From the NCBI GenBank assembly GCA_039980455.1, contig JBDXCG010000003.1, positions 1,240,001-1,304,000 of the forward strand: a DNA stretch of 64,000 nucleotides, in the 5' to 3' direction. The notes under the pieces are model-generated. The model searched no databases. It saw nothing but the letters and a program-made list of their open reading frames with translations, and was not told the DNA's origin. Every line of letters begins with the position of its first letter. Positions within the stretch are counted from its first letter, which is position 1. Shown here one piece after another: positions 9,364 to 16,510 of the stretch. The stretch is from CALINF01 sp039980455 (GTDB lineage Bacteria > Pseudomonadota > Gammaproteobacteria > Pseudomonadales > Halieaceae). The translations under genes and the position numbers were made by a program.

Positions 9364-9623
9364 ACTACGTCTCCTTCATGGTAGCCAATACAATACATGG
9401 CAGCTGTGCGTATGTCTTTGTCAGGTGATAAGCGATGACATATCTCAGTGCAGCACACAGCAACCGCGCAACGCTTCTCGCTCGACAGTGCCGCGCGTCG
9501 CGTTCCACAGCAGGGACTTAGCAGCTACAGTGGCAGTGAAGGATTATGACAACAGTGATGGGTGGCCAGTCACGTCGTTTCTATGCTTTCATGGAAACAT
9601 GATAGAGAACGCGGAACATCTCA

Positions 9624-9640
9624 TTGTCAGAGCCTGACAA
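9624..9640. repeat. Perfect inverted repeat over a start codon
   Basis: TTGTCAG (9624-9630) and CTGACAA (9634-9640) are exact inverted repeats separated by AGC. The TTG start codon of the small protein is the first triplet. It could be an operator half-site pair or an mRNA hairpin that hides the start. Confidence 0.5.
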
Positions 9641-9857
9641 CCCACTCGATGAAGAACGGTTTACGTTTCAGGAAACGAAAGACGGACTCGTTCAGATCGC
9701 CTTTCACGGCAAAACCGTGACACGCCTAAGCGGCAAGTTGGCGCATCGATTCCTCAACAAAATCGCGACTTGCGACCCTCGGGAACGGCAGCTTCTCATG
9801 GCTAAAGCGACAGGACATTTCAAGCATGGCAATGAACGCAGCGCAAAGCGCGATTGA
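9624..9857 (+). CDS. Small conserved hypothetical protein
   Basis: A 77-residue soluble acidic-then-basic protein with the pattern ERFTFQETKDGLVQIAFHGK, then RERQLLMAKATGHFKHGNER. I recall similarly patterned short bacterial proteins of unknown function (strand-rich front, helix with LLMAxATGxFKxGNE). The start is TTG 9624, which sits inside a perfect 7-bp inverted repeat, and the ribosome-binding site is weak. It lies just upstream of the TIGR02647 gene on the same strand (81-nt gap). No function can be assigned. Confidence 0.6.
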   Translation: MSEPDNPLDEERFTFQETKDGLVQIAFHGKTVTRLSGKLAHRFLNKIATCDPRERQLLMAKATGHFKHGNERSAKRD

Positions 9858-9938
9858 TTTCTACCCCGCGCTGAATAGGGCATGCTAGAGTACTAGTGAT
9901 ATGTCGCTGGAATGCGACCTGATAAAAAGGACATAACC

Positions 9939-10178
9939 TTGCGATTTACCTCCACTACATTCGAAGAACTAAACCTGCTACTGCAGTTTAGCGTTGCGAC
10001 ATCCAGTACCGGAATAAAAGTTCACTCCACTACTCGCCCCGAAGTGATTGCAGCATGTGAAAGCTTGTTTGATAAAGGATTGGTGAGCCAGCGTGATGGA
10101 GGGTATCTCACTGACTCAGGTATAGAAGCGCTAGGGCATGCGCAGGCTCTCTCAGGCTTACTGGGTGAGAAAAAGTAG
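9939..10178 (+). CDS. TIGR02647 family small protein
   Basis: A 79-residue protein with the family pattern: a helix (FEELNLLLQFSVATSSTGIK), VHSTTRPEVIAACESLFDKG and the winged-helix-like GLVSQRDGGYLTDSGIEALG. Members are restricted mostly to pseudomonad-like gammaproteobacteria and are often listed as putative DNA-binding proteins without a proven role. I chose TTG 9939 because AAGGA precedes it by 7 nt and it gives the family's normal length. The upstream in-frame ATG at 9912 adds nine charged residues and has no ribosome-binding site. Confidence 0.75.
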   Translation: MRFTSTTFEELNLLLQFSVATSSTGIKVHSTTRPEVIAACESLFDKGLVSQRDGGYLTDSGIEALGHAQALSGLLGEKK

Positions 10179-10207
10179 TTAGCAAGCCTGATCGATCCAA
10201 CAATAAC

Positions 10208-11308
10208 TCAGTTTTTATTTGGCACTATCAGTACCTTGCCATTGCGCCCACCCTGCGCAGCGCGGGACACGGCTGATTTAACTTCGCTGATAGAGAAGCG
10301 TGAATCAACACCGGCTTTTATCGCTCCGCTAGCCACCAAAGGAATAATTTCTCCCAGAGCTAGCTGCTTTTCTTCCATAGTCGCTATCTCAAACCACTTG
10401 GATAACCAAAAGCCACGTACTCGAATATCCTTAAAAATGGTTATCGGGGTGTACAAGCTGCCGGCCTTTCCTGACAACGCCCCGTAGGCGACTACTGTGC
10501 CACCATTGCCCAAGCTATTCACCAGGCGAGTAAAGGTGTCACCACCTACCGCATCAATTGCAAGCACGACGGGCGCATTGCCAGCCGCTGCTGCTATCTG
10601 CTCTGTGAGGTCTGGCCCGTCGATCAACACGGCATCAGCGCCCAATGCCATTAACTCATCGGCTAAGCCTTCACGGCGAACTACGTTAATGGTCTTAATG
10701 CCCCGTTGCTTGGCTAACTGAATAACATAACTCCCTACAGCAGAATTGGCAGCACTTTGTACGATCCAATCGCCCTCTTTAAGATCGGCATATGAATTGA
10801 GCATCAGCAACGCTGTGAGTGGATTTACCACGGTCATGGAGAGTTGCTCGATAACCTCGGCACTGGGGTCACCAAGATCAGGCAGAGGAATAAAACTGGT
10901 CGCCGGCGCTACCAACTCTTCACTCCAGGTACTACCACCTGTGAGAAGCACGAGCTGGCCCGTCTTAAGGTGCGTAATTTGTGGGGACACTTCCAGAACT
11001 CGACCAACTCCTTCATTTCCGGGTGTCGAAGGCAGCACGGGATCTACACCATATTTTCCTGCGATTTGTAACAAGGTGGCTGGATGAATAGGCGTCGCCA
11101 AAACGCTGACTCTGACCTCCCCGTCCTTCAGCGGCGCTCGTGTGCCTACTTTCACCTCAAGCACCTCCGCCGGATCGCCGACTTTATTGAGCTCGACATA
11201 GTTGTATGTGGACGCTTGCGCGGCAGAGCCAGAGGCATTTTGCGCGACAACTAAACTGGGAGCGCTTAGCAGAACCGCTAAAACTGAAACAATGGATAAG
11301 GTTTTCAT
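10208..11308 (-). CDS. Exported MDR (quinone/enoyl reductase-like) oxidoreductase
   Basis: A medium-chain dehydrogenase/reductase of the zinc-independent quinone oxidoreductase/enoyl-reductase branch. The catalytic domain contains LPSTPGNEGVGRVLEV at about residues 92-107. The cofactor-binding region AANSAVGSYVIQLAKQRGIK follows at about 186-205. VVRREG after the second Rossmann strand favours NADPH. No zinc-ligand cysteines of classical alcohol dehydrogenases are visible. It starts with a clean signal peptide (MKTLSIVSVLAVLLSAPSLV, cleavage after VVA, residue 22), so export is predicted, which is unusual for an NADPH enzyme. ATG 11308 has CAGGA about 9 nt upstream. Confidence 0.82.
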   Translation of the reverse strand: MKTLSIVSVLAVLLSAPSLVVAQNASGSAAQASTYNYVELNKVGDPAEVLEVKVGTRAPLKDGEVRVSVLATPIHPATLLQIAGKYGVDPVLPSTPGNEGVGRVLEVSPQITHLKTGQLVLLTGGSTWSEELVAPATSFIPLPDLGDPSAEVIEQLSMTVVNPLTALLMLNSYADLKEGDWIVQSAANSAVGSYVIQLAKQRGIKTINVVRREGLADELMALGADAVLIDGPDLTEQIAAAAGNAPVVLAIDAVGGDTFTRLVNSLGNGGTVVAYGALSGKAGSLYTPITIFKDIRVRGFWLSKWFEIATMEEKQLALGEIIPLVASGAIKAGVDSRFSISEVKSAVSRAAQGGRNGKVLIVPNKN

Positions 11309-11642
11309 AATGACATCCTGAACAATACTCTAAATGGTGATGAGTGAAATTTCCCGATGAGTAACTCTAAAACAGGGGGCTTTTAAAGCAGTTTGAAGTG
11401 GCCGGGCACTCCCTGGCCACTTCGGTAAACGCTTACCTACGCCTAAATTCGTGAATCAGGCAGCCGGACATGGTAACCCATAATATCGACATGCCCGCAC
11501 TAAATTTGGCGAAATGCATCCAGTCTGCGTAAACAGACGTTCCTCTCATCAAGCAGGGGCCCAAACTCAAGACGCTTCCACCTCTTTCACTTAAGAAACT
11601 ACCACCCTTTAAAACACCGATTGCGCCCCAAACTCATGTGCT
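11309..11642. other. Divergent intergenic region (334 nt)
   Basis: This region separates the leftward MDR gene from the rightward rhomboid gene and should hold both promoters. No convincing -35/-10 pair stands out. It contains the small palindrome GCTTTTAAAGC at 11379-11389 and the strong hairpin at 11395-11423. No open reading frame here looks coding. Confidence 0.5.
11395..11423. repeat. Strong hairpin in divergent intergenic region
   Basis: GAAGTGGCC (11395-11403) pairs exactly with GGCCACTTC (11415-11423). An inner GGG/CCC pair and a CACT loop extend the stem to 12 bp with one bulged T. No T-tract follows on either strand, so it is not a standard intrinsic terminator. An operator, an mRNA leader structure or a dispersed repeat unit is possible. 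Confidence 0.55.
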
Positions 11643-12362
11643 ATGCCCAACAATCACTCTCTGCGCAACAGCATACTCATTGCCGCGTCCATCGCCGCGC
11701 TGCTATGGGCGATCAAATTGAGTGAATTTGTGTTGAACGCAGACTTCTATACGCTGGGCGTTTACCCGCGTAGTGAGAATGGCCTGCTGGGAGTTATTAC
11801 GGCGCCATTGAAGCACGGTTCATGGGAACACCTGATCGGCAATACATTACCACTGGTTCTATTGGGCAGCATGCTGTTCTATGGCTATCCACGGTCTCGC
11901 TACTGGGCGCTAGCCGGAATCTGGCTACTATCTGGGGCTGGCGTTTGGCTCTTTGGCAGGAGCAGCTATCACTTCGGAGCAAGCGGCCTCACTCATGGGG
12001 TTTTCTTCTACTTGTTTGTCGGTGGAATTCTTCGCCGCGACAGGCGGTCGGCTGCATTATTGATGATCGCATTCTACATGTACGGCGGCATGCTACTCAC
12101 TGTGCTACCACTCGATCCTACCGTGTCCTTTGAATCCCATTTTTTCGGCGCACTATCGGGTGGGGTTCTAGCCTATGCCTTCAGGAACATGGACCCCCGA
12201 CCTATTCGCAAACGATATGCATGGGAACGGCGATCCGGAGAAAAAGACGACGCAGACGACCCTGTCATTGGAGATCAATGGAGAGCTGATTACCAAGAAG
12301 TAAACTCTGCGACAAAACGTGCCGAGGAGAATACGATAGGTGTTAAGAAAACCAAGCATTAA
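11643..12362 (+). CDS. Rhomboid family intramembrane serine protease
   Basis: A six-helix rhomboid of 239 residues. The oxyanion asparagine is in HLIGN (N67), the nucleophile is in GASG (S114), and the general base histidine is in SFESHFFG (H166) followed by the G-x3-G helix GALSGG. The charged cytoplasmic tail after residue 180 contains DDADDP and ends in KKTKH. It should cut single-pass membrane proteins within the bilayer. The downstream rsuA starts 21 nt after the stop on the same strand. A second, GlpG-like rhomboid lies at 62780, so the genome has at least two distinct classes. Confidence 0.85.
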   Translation: MPNNHSLRNSILIAASIAALLWAIKLSEFVLNADFYTLGVYPRSENGLLGVITAPLKHGSWEHLIGNTLPLVLLGSMLFYGYPRSRYWALAGIWLLSGAGVWLFGRSSYHFGASGLTHGVFFYLFVGGILRRDRRSAALLMIAFYMYGGMLLTVLPLDPTVSFESHFFGALSGGVLAYAFRNMDPRPIRKRYAWERRSGEKDDADDPVIGDQWRADYQEVNSATKRAEENTIGVKKTKH

Positions 12363-12383
12363 TAACCCAACAGGAGTCACCAC

Positions 12384-13103
12384 TTGCCAAGGCTGGATCG
12401 CCATCTCAGCAAACAACTGAACATCAAGCGTAGCGACGTACGCCGATTACTGGCTCAGGGGCGCATTCTGGTTGATGGCAAGCCTGCCACAGATATCAGC
12501 CAGACGATCAATCAGTTCAGTTTGGTGGAATGTGATGGCCAAAGCACGCTCGCGAACACTGCCCGCTACCTCATGCTGCACAAACCCGCAGGCGTAGTTA
12601 GCGCCACACAAGATCAACAGCACCAGACGGTGATAGACCTGCTCGAGCAGCCCTGGAAGGATCAACTGCACATCGCAGGGAGGCTAGACTTCAACACCAC
12701 TGGGTTAATGCTGCTTACCAATGATGGACTATGGTCACGTCAGCTATCGCTACCGGGATCACAGCTGGTCAAACGCTATCGGGTACAGGTAGAGCAACCA
12801 CTTTCTATAGATTACATCGATGCATTCGAGCAGGGTTTTTATTTTGATTACGAAAACATTACTACCCGGCCGGCCGAGCTGAAGATATTGAGCGATTTCG
12901 TCGCCGAGGTGGGTCTGGTAGAAGGTCGTTACCATCAGATAAAGCGTATGTTTGGTCAGTTTGATAACAAGGTCTTGAGTATTCACCGATTTGCGGTTGG
13001 CTCACTGGTGCTGGACAACGAACTCAATCCGGGCCAGAGCAGATCGCTTTCCCCAGCAGAGCTTGAGGCACTAGCCACCATGATGGGCCAAGCTAGAACC
13101 TGA
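12384..13103 (+). CDS. rsuA: 16S rRNA pseudouridine synthase (RsuA type)
   Basis: A 239-residue pseudouridine synthase of the RsuA/RluB/E/F family. The N-terminal S4 RNA-binding domain (residues 1-50, RLDRHLSKQL...VDGKP) is followed by the catalytic domain with LHIAGRLDFNTTG, where D102 is the catalytic aspartate, and EGRYHQIKRMF. The alignment I can recall best fits RsuA, which modifies U516 of 16S rRNA, rather than RluE or RluF. The start is TTG 12384 with AGGAG 7 nt upstream; no better start exists in frame. Confidence 0.78.
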   Translation: MPRLDRHLSKQLNIKRSDVRRLLAQGRILVDGKPATDISQTINQFSLVECDGQSTLANTARYLMLHKPAGVVSATQDQQHQTVIDLLEQPWKDQLHIAGRLDFNTTGLMLLTNDGLWSRQLSLPGSQLVKRYRVQVEQPLSIDYIDAFEQGFYFDYENITTRPAELKILSDFVAEVGLVEGRYHQIKRMFGQFDNKVLSIHRFAVGSLVLDNELNPGQSRSLSPAELEALATMMGQART

Positions 13104-13223
13104 GTAACAGAACGTTAGTCACTCAATCGAGCGGCATGAAAGAGACAACCGCCCTGCTCCAGTCAGCGCCGATTTCTGCCATACTGGTCCTTTTCAACTT
13201 TCTATTTTTACTAAGGCTACGCT

Positions 13224-14273
13224 ATGCGTCGTTGCTTCAACGCCCTGCTGATATCGCTGGTATTGGTACCAGTATGGTTTTCTTACGCCGAATCGAATAT
13301 TACTTTCAATGGCGCGCCCCGTGGTGAGGATGGACGGTTTACCAATCTTGATGGTGAGCTCAGTCATGGATCTCTGGGGGTTCGAATCCCATTTTTTTTC
13401 CGCCGGTTTGGCACATATTTCCGCAGCGGAAAGGGCGCTCCGGAGCGCGTTGATAACGATGGCGCTTTTCTACGCGAGAATGCACGCCACAGCGAACCCA
13501 CGGTAACGTGGATAGGACATGCAACGCTACTCATGCAAATGGAGCATGTGACCTTTCTCACTGACCCCACCTGGTCTAACCGCCCCAGTCCCGTGCCTAT
13601 TGTAGGTCCCAGTCGATTCGTCGCTCCCGGGATGAGCATCGACGACCTGCCACCCATTGATTTCGTACTGATTTCTCACAACCACTACGACCACCTCGAT
13701 TTACCAACATTAACGACGCTGGCCAAACGCAGTCCAGACACGACATTTTTTGTGCCACTGGGCAATGCTGAACTTTTGCGTAAGAAAGGCATTGAGAACG
13801 TAAAGGAGTTGGACTGGGGACAAACAGCGACATATAAGGGCGCCACCATACATTGCCTACCCTCCCAACATTGGAGTAAGCGCAGCCTTACAGATGACCA
13901 CAAAGCACTTTGGTCATCCTGGGCAGTTACAGGCCAGCAAAGGCGCTTTTATTTCTCTGGAGACACCGGCTATTTCTCTGGCTTTGTAGACATTGGCAGA
14001 TTACTCGGCCCATTTGATTTAGCCGCAGTGCCCATCGGTGCATATGAGCCAAGAGCGATGATGCGCGAGTCACACATGAACCCCGAAGAAGCCGTATTGG
14101 CCGCGCAAGACCTTCAAGCCAAGCGAGCAATCGCCATGCACTTTGGTACCTTCGATCTATCTGACGAACCGCTAGACGAACCACCTAAGCGGTTCAAGGC
14201 AGCAGCGGTAGAGACCGAACTGGGAGACACGGATGCCTGGGTGCTAAACATTGGCGAGACTCGGCGGTTCTAA
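13224..14273 (+). CDS. Exported metallo-beta-lactamase-fold hydrolase (NAPE-PLD-like)
   Basis: A 349-residue protein with a signal peptide (cleavage near residue 22, FSYA) and an MBL-fold domain. WIGHATLLMQME precedes the metal-binding SHNHYDHLD (H152, H154, D156, H157). A later FSGDTGYFSGF supplies the bridging aspartate and a C-terminal AMHFGTF the last histidine. The order and the LTDPTWSNRPSPVP stretch match the UlaG/NAPE-hydrolysing phospholipase D group. It probably hydrolyses a phosphodiester or lactone-type substrate in the periplasm. Substrate unknown. It starts 120 nt after rsuA, so it is probably a separate transcript. Confidence 0.8.
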   Translation: MRRCFNALLISLVLVPVWFSYAESNITFNGAPRGEDGRFTNLDGELSHGSLGVRIPFFFRRFGTYFRSGKGAPERVDNDGAFLRENARHSEPTVTWIGHATLLMQMEHVTFLTDPTWSNRPSPVPIVGPSRFVAPGMSIDDLPPIDFVLISHNHYDHLDLPTLTTLAKRSPDTTFFVPLGNAELLRKKGIENVKELDWGQTATYKGATIHCLPSQHWSKRSLTDDHKALWSSWAVTGQQRRFYFSGDTGYFSGFVDIGRLLGPFDLAAVPIGAYEPRAMMRESHMNPEEAVLAAQDLQAKRAIAMHFGTFDLSDEPLDEPPKRFKAAAVETELGDTDAWVLNIGETRRF

Positions 14274-14359
14274 GCCCCGCGGGTTGATACCGGCCCTACA
14301 AAGCAGTTAATGAGGGAATATCCGCGGCAGAGCACCCGCGAGACAGGAGGAATTGGCAC

Positions 14360-14388
14360 AAAAAAACCCCGAGCCAAACGGACCGGGG
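14360..14388 (-). terminator. Intrinsic terminator on the minus strand
   Basis: Read leftward, CCCCG (14388-14384) pairs with CGGGG (14371-14367) around a 12-nt loop and is followed at once by seven T residues (14366-14360). No leftward protein gene ends here, so it may end an unannotated small transcript. Confidence 0.6.
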
Positions 14389-14393
14389 AAGAT

Positions 14394-14422
14394 AAAACCA
14401 TCAGGGGGGAAGAGATGGTTTT
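14394..14422. repeat. 9-bp perfect hairpin
   Basis: AAAACCATC (14394-14402) and GATGGTTTT (14414-14422) are exact inverted repeats around an 11-nt purine-rich loop containing six consecutive G. On the plus strand the stem ends in TTTT, so it could terminate the rightward MBL-hydrolase transcript 120 nt upstream. On the minus strand it precedes the stronger terminator. Confidence 0.55.
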
Positions 14423-14621
14423 GAGTTCTTGATACGCCATGTTTTCCATATCGGTTCACTTGATACCCGGGATGGCTTACTGCCTCGAATTATCGTCACG
14501 GGGATTGCCAACGACCTATGCCGCAAACCCTTTGAAGAACTCACTCAGTGCTATTGTGCGGATCAGGGAATGGACTACTATTGATGCAGGTCGCCAGAAA
14601 AGCAACGAAGAGCAATAATAC

Positions 14622-15167
14622 GTGCTAAAGACTCTATTCAAATTTGGCTTGATAGCTGCGGGGCTGGGTATAGCCGTCGCGGCAAGCTGGGCTCTTGTAG
14701 ACACTGGGATACACCTTACCAGTGACGACGAGTTCTGCTCCGGCTGTCACTCTCATGCGCCCATTGGCAGCTCCTATCGCGACTCCCTTCACGGCGGCAA
14801 CAATCCAACAGGCTGGACTGCCAGTTGCAGCCAATGCCATATCCCACATGACAATTCCCTGCATTATTTATGGGTAAAGGGCATTCACGGAGTCGTTGAT
14901 CCGACTATGGAACTCCTCAAGGACCCATATGATATTGATTGGCATGGACATCGGGAGAAACGTGAGCGCTATGTGTATGACTCTGCATGCCTGTCGTGTC
15001 ACAAGAAACTGGAGACCCGGTCGCTGGCCAACAGCAAGGCGTTTCTGCCACACAGGGATTATTTTGCGGACCCTGACCAATACAAATGCGTCTCTTGCCA
15101 TAAACACGTAGGGCATGACCAATTGGGAAATCACTTACAAGCCATGGGCTGGGAGCTCAAAGAATGA
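14622..15167 (+). CDS. NapC/NirT-type membrane tetraheme cytochrome c (HaoC-like)
   Basis: A 181-residue cytochrome with one N-terminal membrane anchor (about residues 5-26) and four haem c motifs: CSGCH at 39, CSQCH at 69, CLSCH at 123 and CVSCH at 156. This is the layout of NapC/NirT/NrfH quinol dehydrogenases, which pass electrons from menaquinol or ubiquinol to periplasmic partners. The start is GTG 14622 with a modest AAGAG upstream. Its stop overlaps the ATG of the octaheme gene by 4 nt, so the two are coupled and it very probably feeds, or is fed by, that cytochrome. In Campylobacterota the comparable pair is called haoC-haoA. Confidence 0.87.
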   Translation: MLKTLFKFGLIAAGLGIAVAASWALVDTGIHLTSDDEFCSGCHSHAPIGSSYRDSLHGGNNPTGWTASCSQCHIPHDNSLHYLWVKGIHGVVDPTMELLKDPYDIDWHGHREKRERYVYDSACLSCHKKLETRSLANSKAFLPHRDYFADPDQYKCVSCHKHVGHDQLGNHLQAMGWELKE

Positions 15168-16474
15168 AACTGATACTGGCATTGATAATGTGTGCGGCTC
15201 TACCGATAACGGCAATGGCCGAATCGTCTACCTCTCCGGGTAGTCTGGCTCAGGTCAAGACACTACAGATTGATCGTCGCCTCACAGAAGCTGGAAAGAG
15301 CTGTATAGACTGCCACAAACAAGTATCGCCCGGACAGGTGGCTGACTGGAAGAACAGTCGTCACGCTCACGTTGGCGTCTCGTGCATCGATTGCCATCAA
15401 GTGGCCGCTGACTCACCAATGGCTACGCAGCATGAAACGCTCAACGGCACCGACATCTTTGTTTCCGTTTTGGTATCACCTGCTGTTTGTGGCAACTGCC
15501 ACACAGCTGCTGTAGAACAGTTCAATCAGTCCGGGCACTTTCGCGCCTATCATCAGATCATTCCGAAAGATAATCTCCATGCGCTAACCAACGTCCATGA
15601 AGGCCGCAATCACCCGGAGTTTCAGGATGCTCCAAACGAAACAGGATGTATGCAATGCCATGGTACTAAGATTGAATTGGATGCCAATAACAGACCAACA
15701 CCTGAAACGTGGCCCAACAACGGTATGGGCAATATCTACCCCGACGGAGCTACCGGTAGCTGCACTGCATGCCACAGCCGCCATACGTTCAGCATTGCGG
15801 AATCACGCAAGCCCGAGGCCTGCGCTTCATGCCACCTTGGGCCAGATCATCCCAATATTGAAATCTACAATAACTCCAAGCATGGCCATATTTACAACAC
15901 CGATGGTGACAACTGGGAGTGGGAAACAGCGCCTGACGCATGGGAACCAGGCGATTATCGAGCTCCCACCTGCAGCACTTGCCATATGAGCGGTATCGGT
16001 GAATTGTCAGTCACCCACAACGTCAGCGATCGACTCTACTGGAACCTATGGGCCAAAGAATCCAAGGTGAGAGGCTCAGATGATGTCCTCAGCCCATTAC
16101 TGGGCGATGGCCCAGCTGGACGCGAAAAAATGAAAAGCGTTTGCCGCAATTGCCACAGCTCTCTGCACACCGACGGTTTCTTTGCTCAAGGCGATAAGGC
16201 TGTAAAGCTCTACAACGTCGCCTACTACAAACCCGCAACCGAGATGCTGGAGTCACTGCGCAGCGAGAACTTGCTCGGCGCAAACCCGTGGGCTGACGAA
16301 TTCCAGATCACTTACTATCACTTGTGGCATCACGAAGGCCGGAGAGCCCGTCAGGGGGCAATGATGGGAGCGGCGGACTATGCTCACTGGCATGGATTCT
16401 TTGAGTTACAGCAAGCTCTCTACAAACTCGAGACAATCTATGAGCAACGGATGGAGACCCGTGAGATCGAATGA
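15164..16474 (+). CDS. Octaheme cytochrome c of the hydroxylamine oxidoreductase family (HaoA-like)
   Basis: A 436-residue exported protein with signal peptide (cleavage after TAMA, residue 19) and exactly eight CxxCH motifs: CIDCH (47), CIDCH (74), CGNCH, CMQCH, CTACH, CASCH, CSTCH and CRNCH. The C-terminal LWHHEGRRARQGAMMG and DYAHWHGFFEL segments are characteristic of the HAO fold. Known members oxidise hydroxylamine or hydrazine when haem 4 is cross-linked to a tyrosine, or reduce nitrite/hydroxylamine when it is not. I cannot settle the tyrosine by eye, though several tyrosines lie near the C-terminus. No cyc554/cycB or ammonia monooxygenase gene is nearby, which argues against nitrification. 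Reductive or detoxifying use with the NapC-like partner is more likely. Confidence 0.85.
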   Translation: MKLILALIMCAALPITAMAESSTSPGSLAQVKTLQIDRRLTEAGKSCIDCHKQVSPGQVADWKNSRHAHVGVSCIDCHQVAADSPMATQHETLNGTDIFVSVLVSPAVCGNCHTAAVEQFNQSGHFRAYHQIIPKDNLHALTNVHEGRNHPEFQDAPNETGCMQCHGTKIELDANNRPTPETWPNNGMGNIYPDGATGSCTACHSRHTFSIAESRKPEACASCHLGPDHPNIEIYNNSKHGHIYNTDGDNWEWETAPDAWEPGDYRAPTCSTCHMSGIGELSVTHNVSDRLYWNLWAKESKVRGSDDVLSPLLGDGPAGREKMKSVCRNCHSSLHTDGFFAQGDKAVKLYNVAYYKPATEMLESLRSENLLGANPWADEFQITYYHLWHHEGRRARQGAMMGAADYAHWHGFFELQQALYKLETIYEQRMETREIE

Positions 16475-16510
16475 TGCGATGGGTGTTTGGGGAGGCATCA
16501 GCCTGTGGGA

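Larger units (their letters stand above)
14274..14621. other. Intergenic region with two hairpins (348 nt)
   Basis: It lies between the MBL hydrolase and the napC-like gene, both rightward. No convincing coding frame was seen. It contains a leftward intrinsic terminator (14360-14388) and a second perfect hairpin (14394-14422). No FNR-, DNR- or NsrR-like box is evident upstream of the cytochrome genes. Confidence 0.5.

Noticed and set aside
9425..9637. 70-codon forward frame upstream of the small conserved protein
   Set aside because: No ribosome-binding site, no recognisable pattern, and it overlaps the better-supported start at 9624.
15164..16474. Reading the octaheme cytochrome as a nitrifier hydroxylamine oxidoreductase
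   Set aside because: No ammonia monooxygenase or electron-acceptor cytochromes nearby, and the cross-link tyrosine could not be confirmed by eye; kept at family level.
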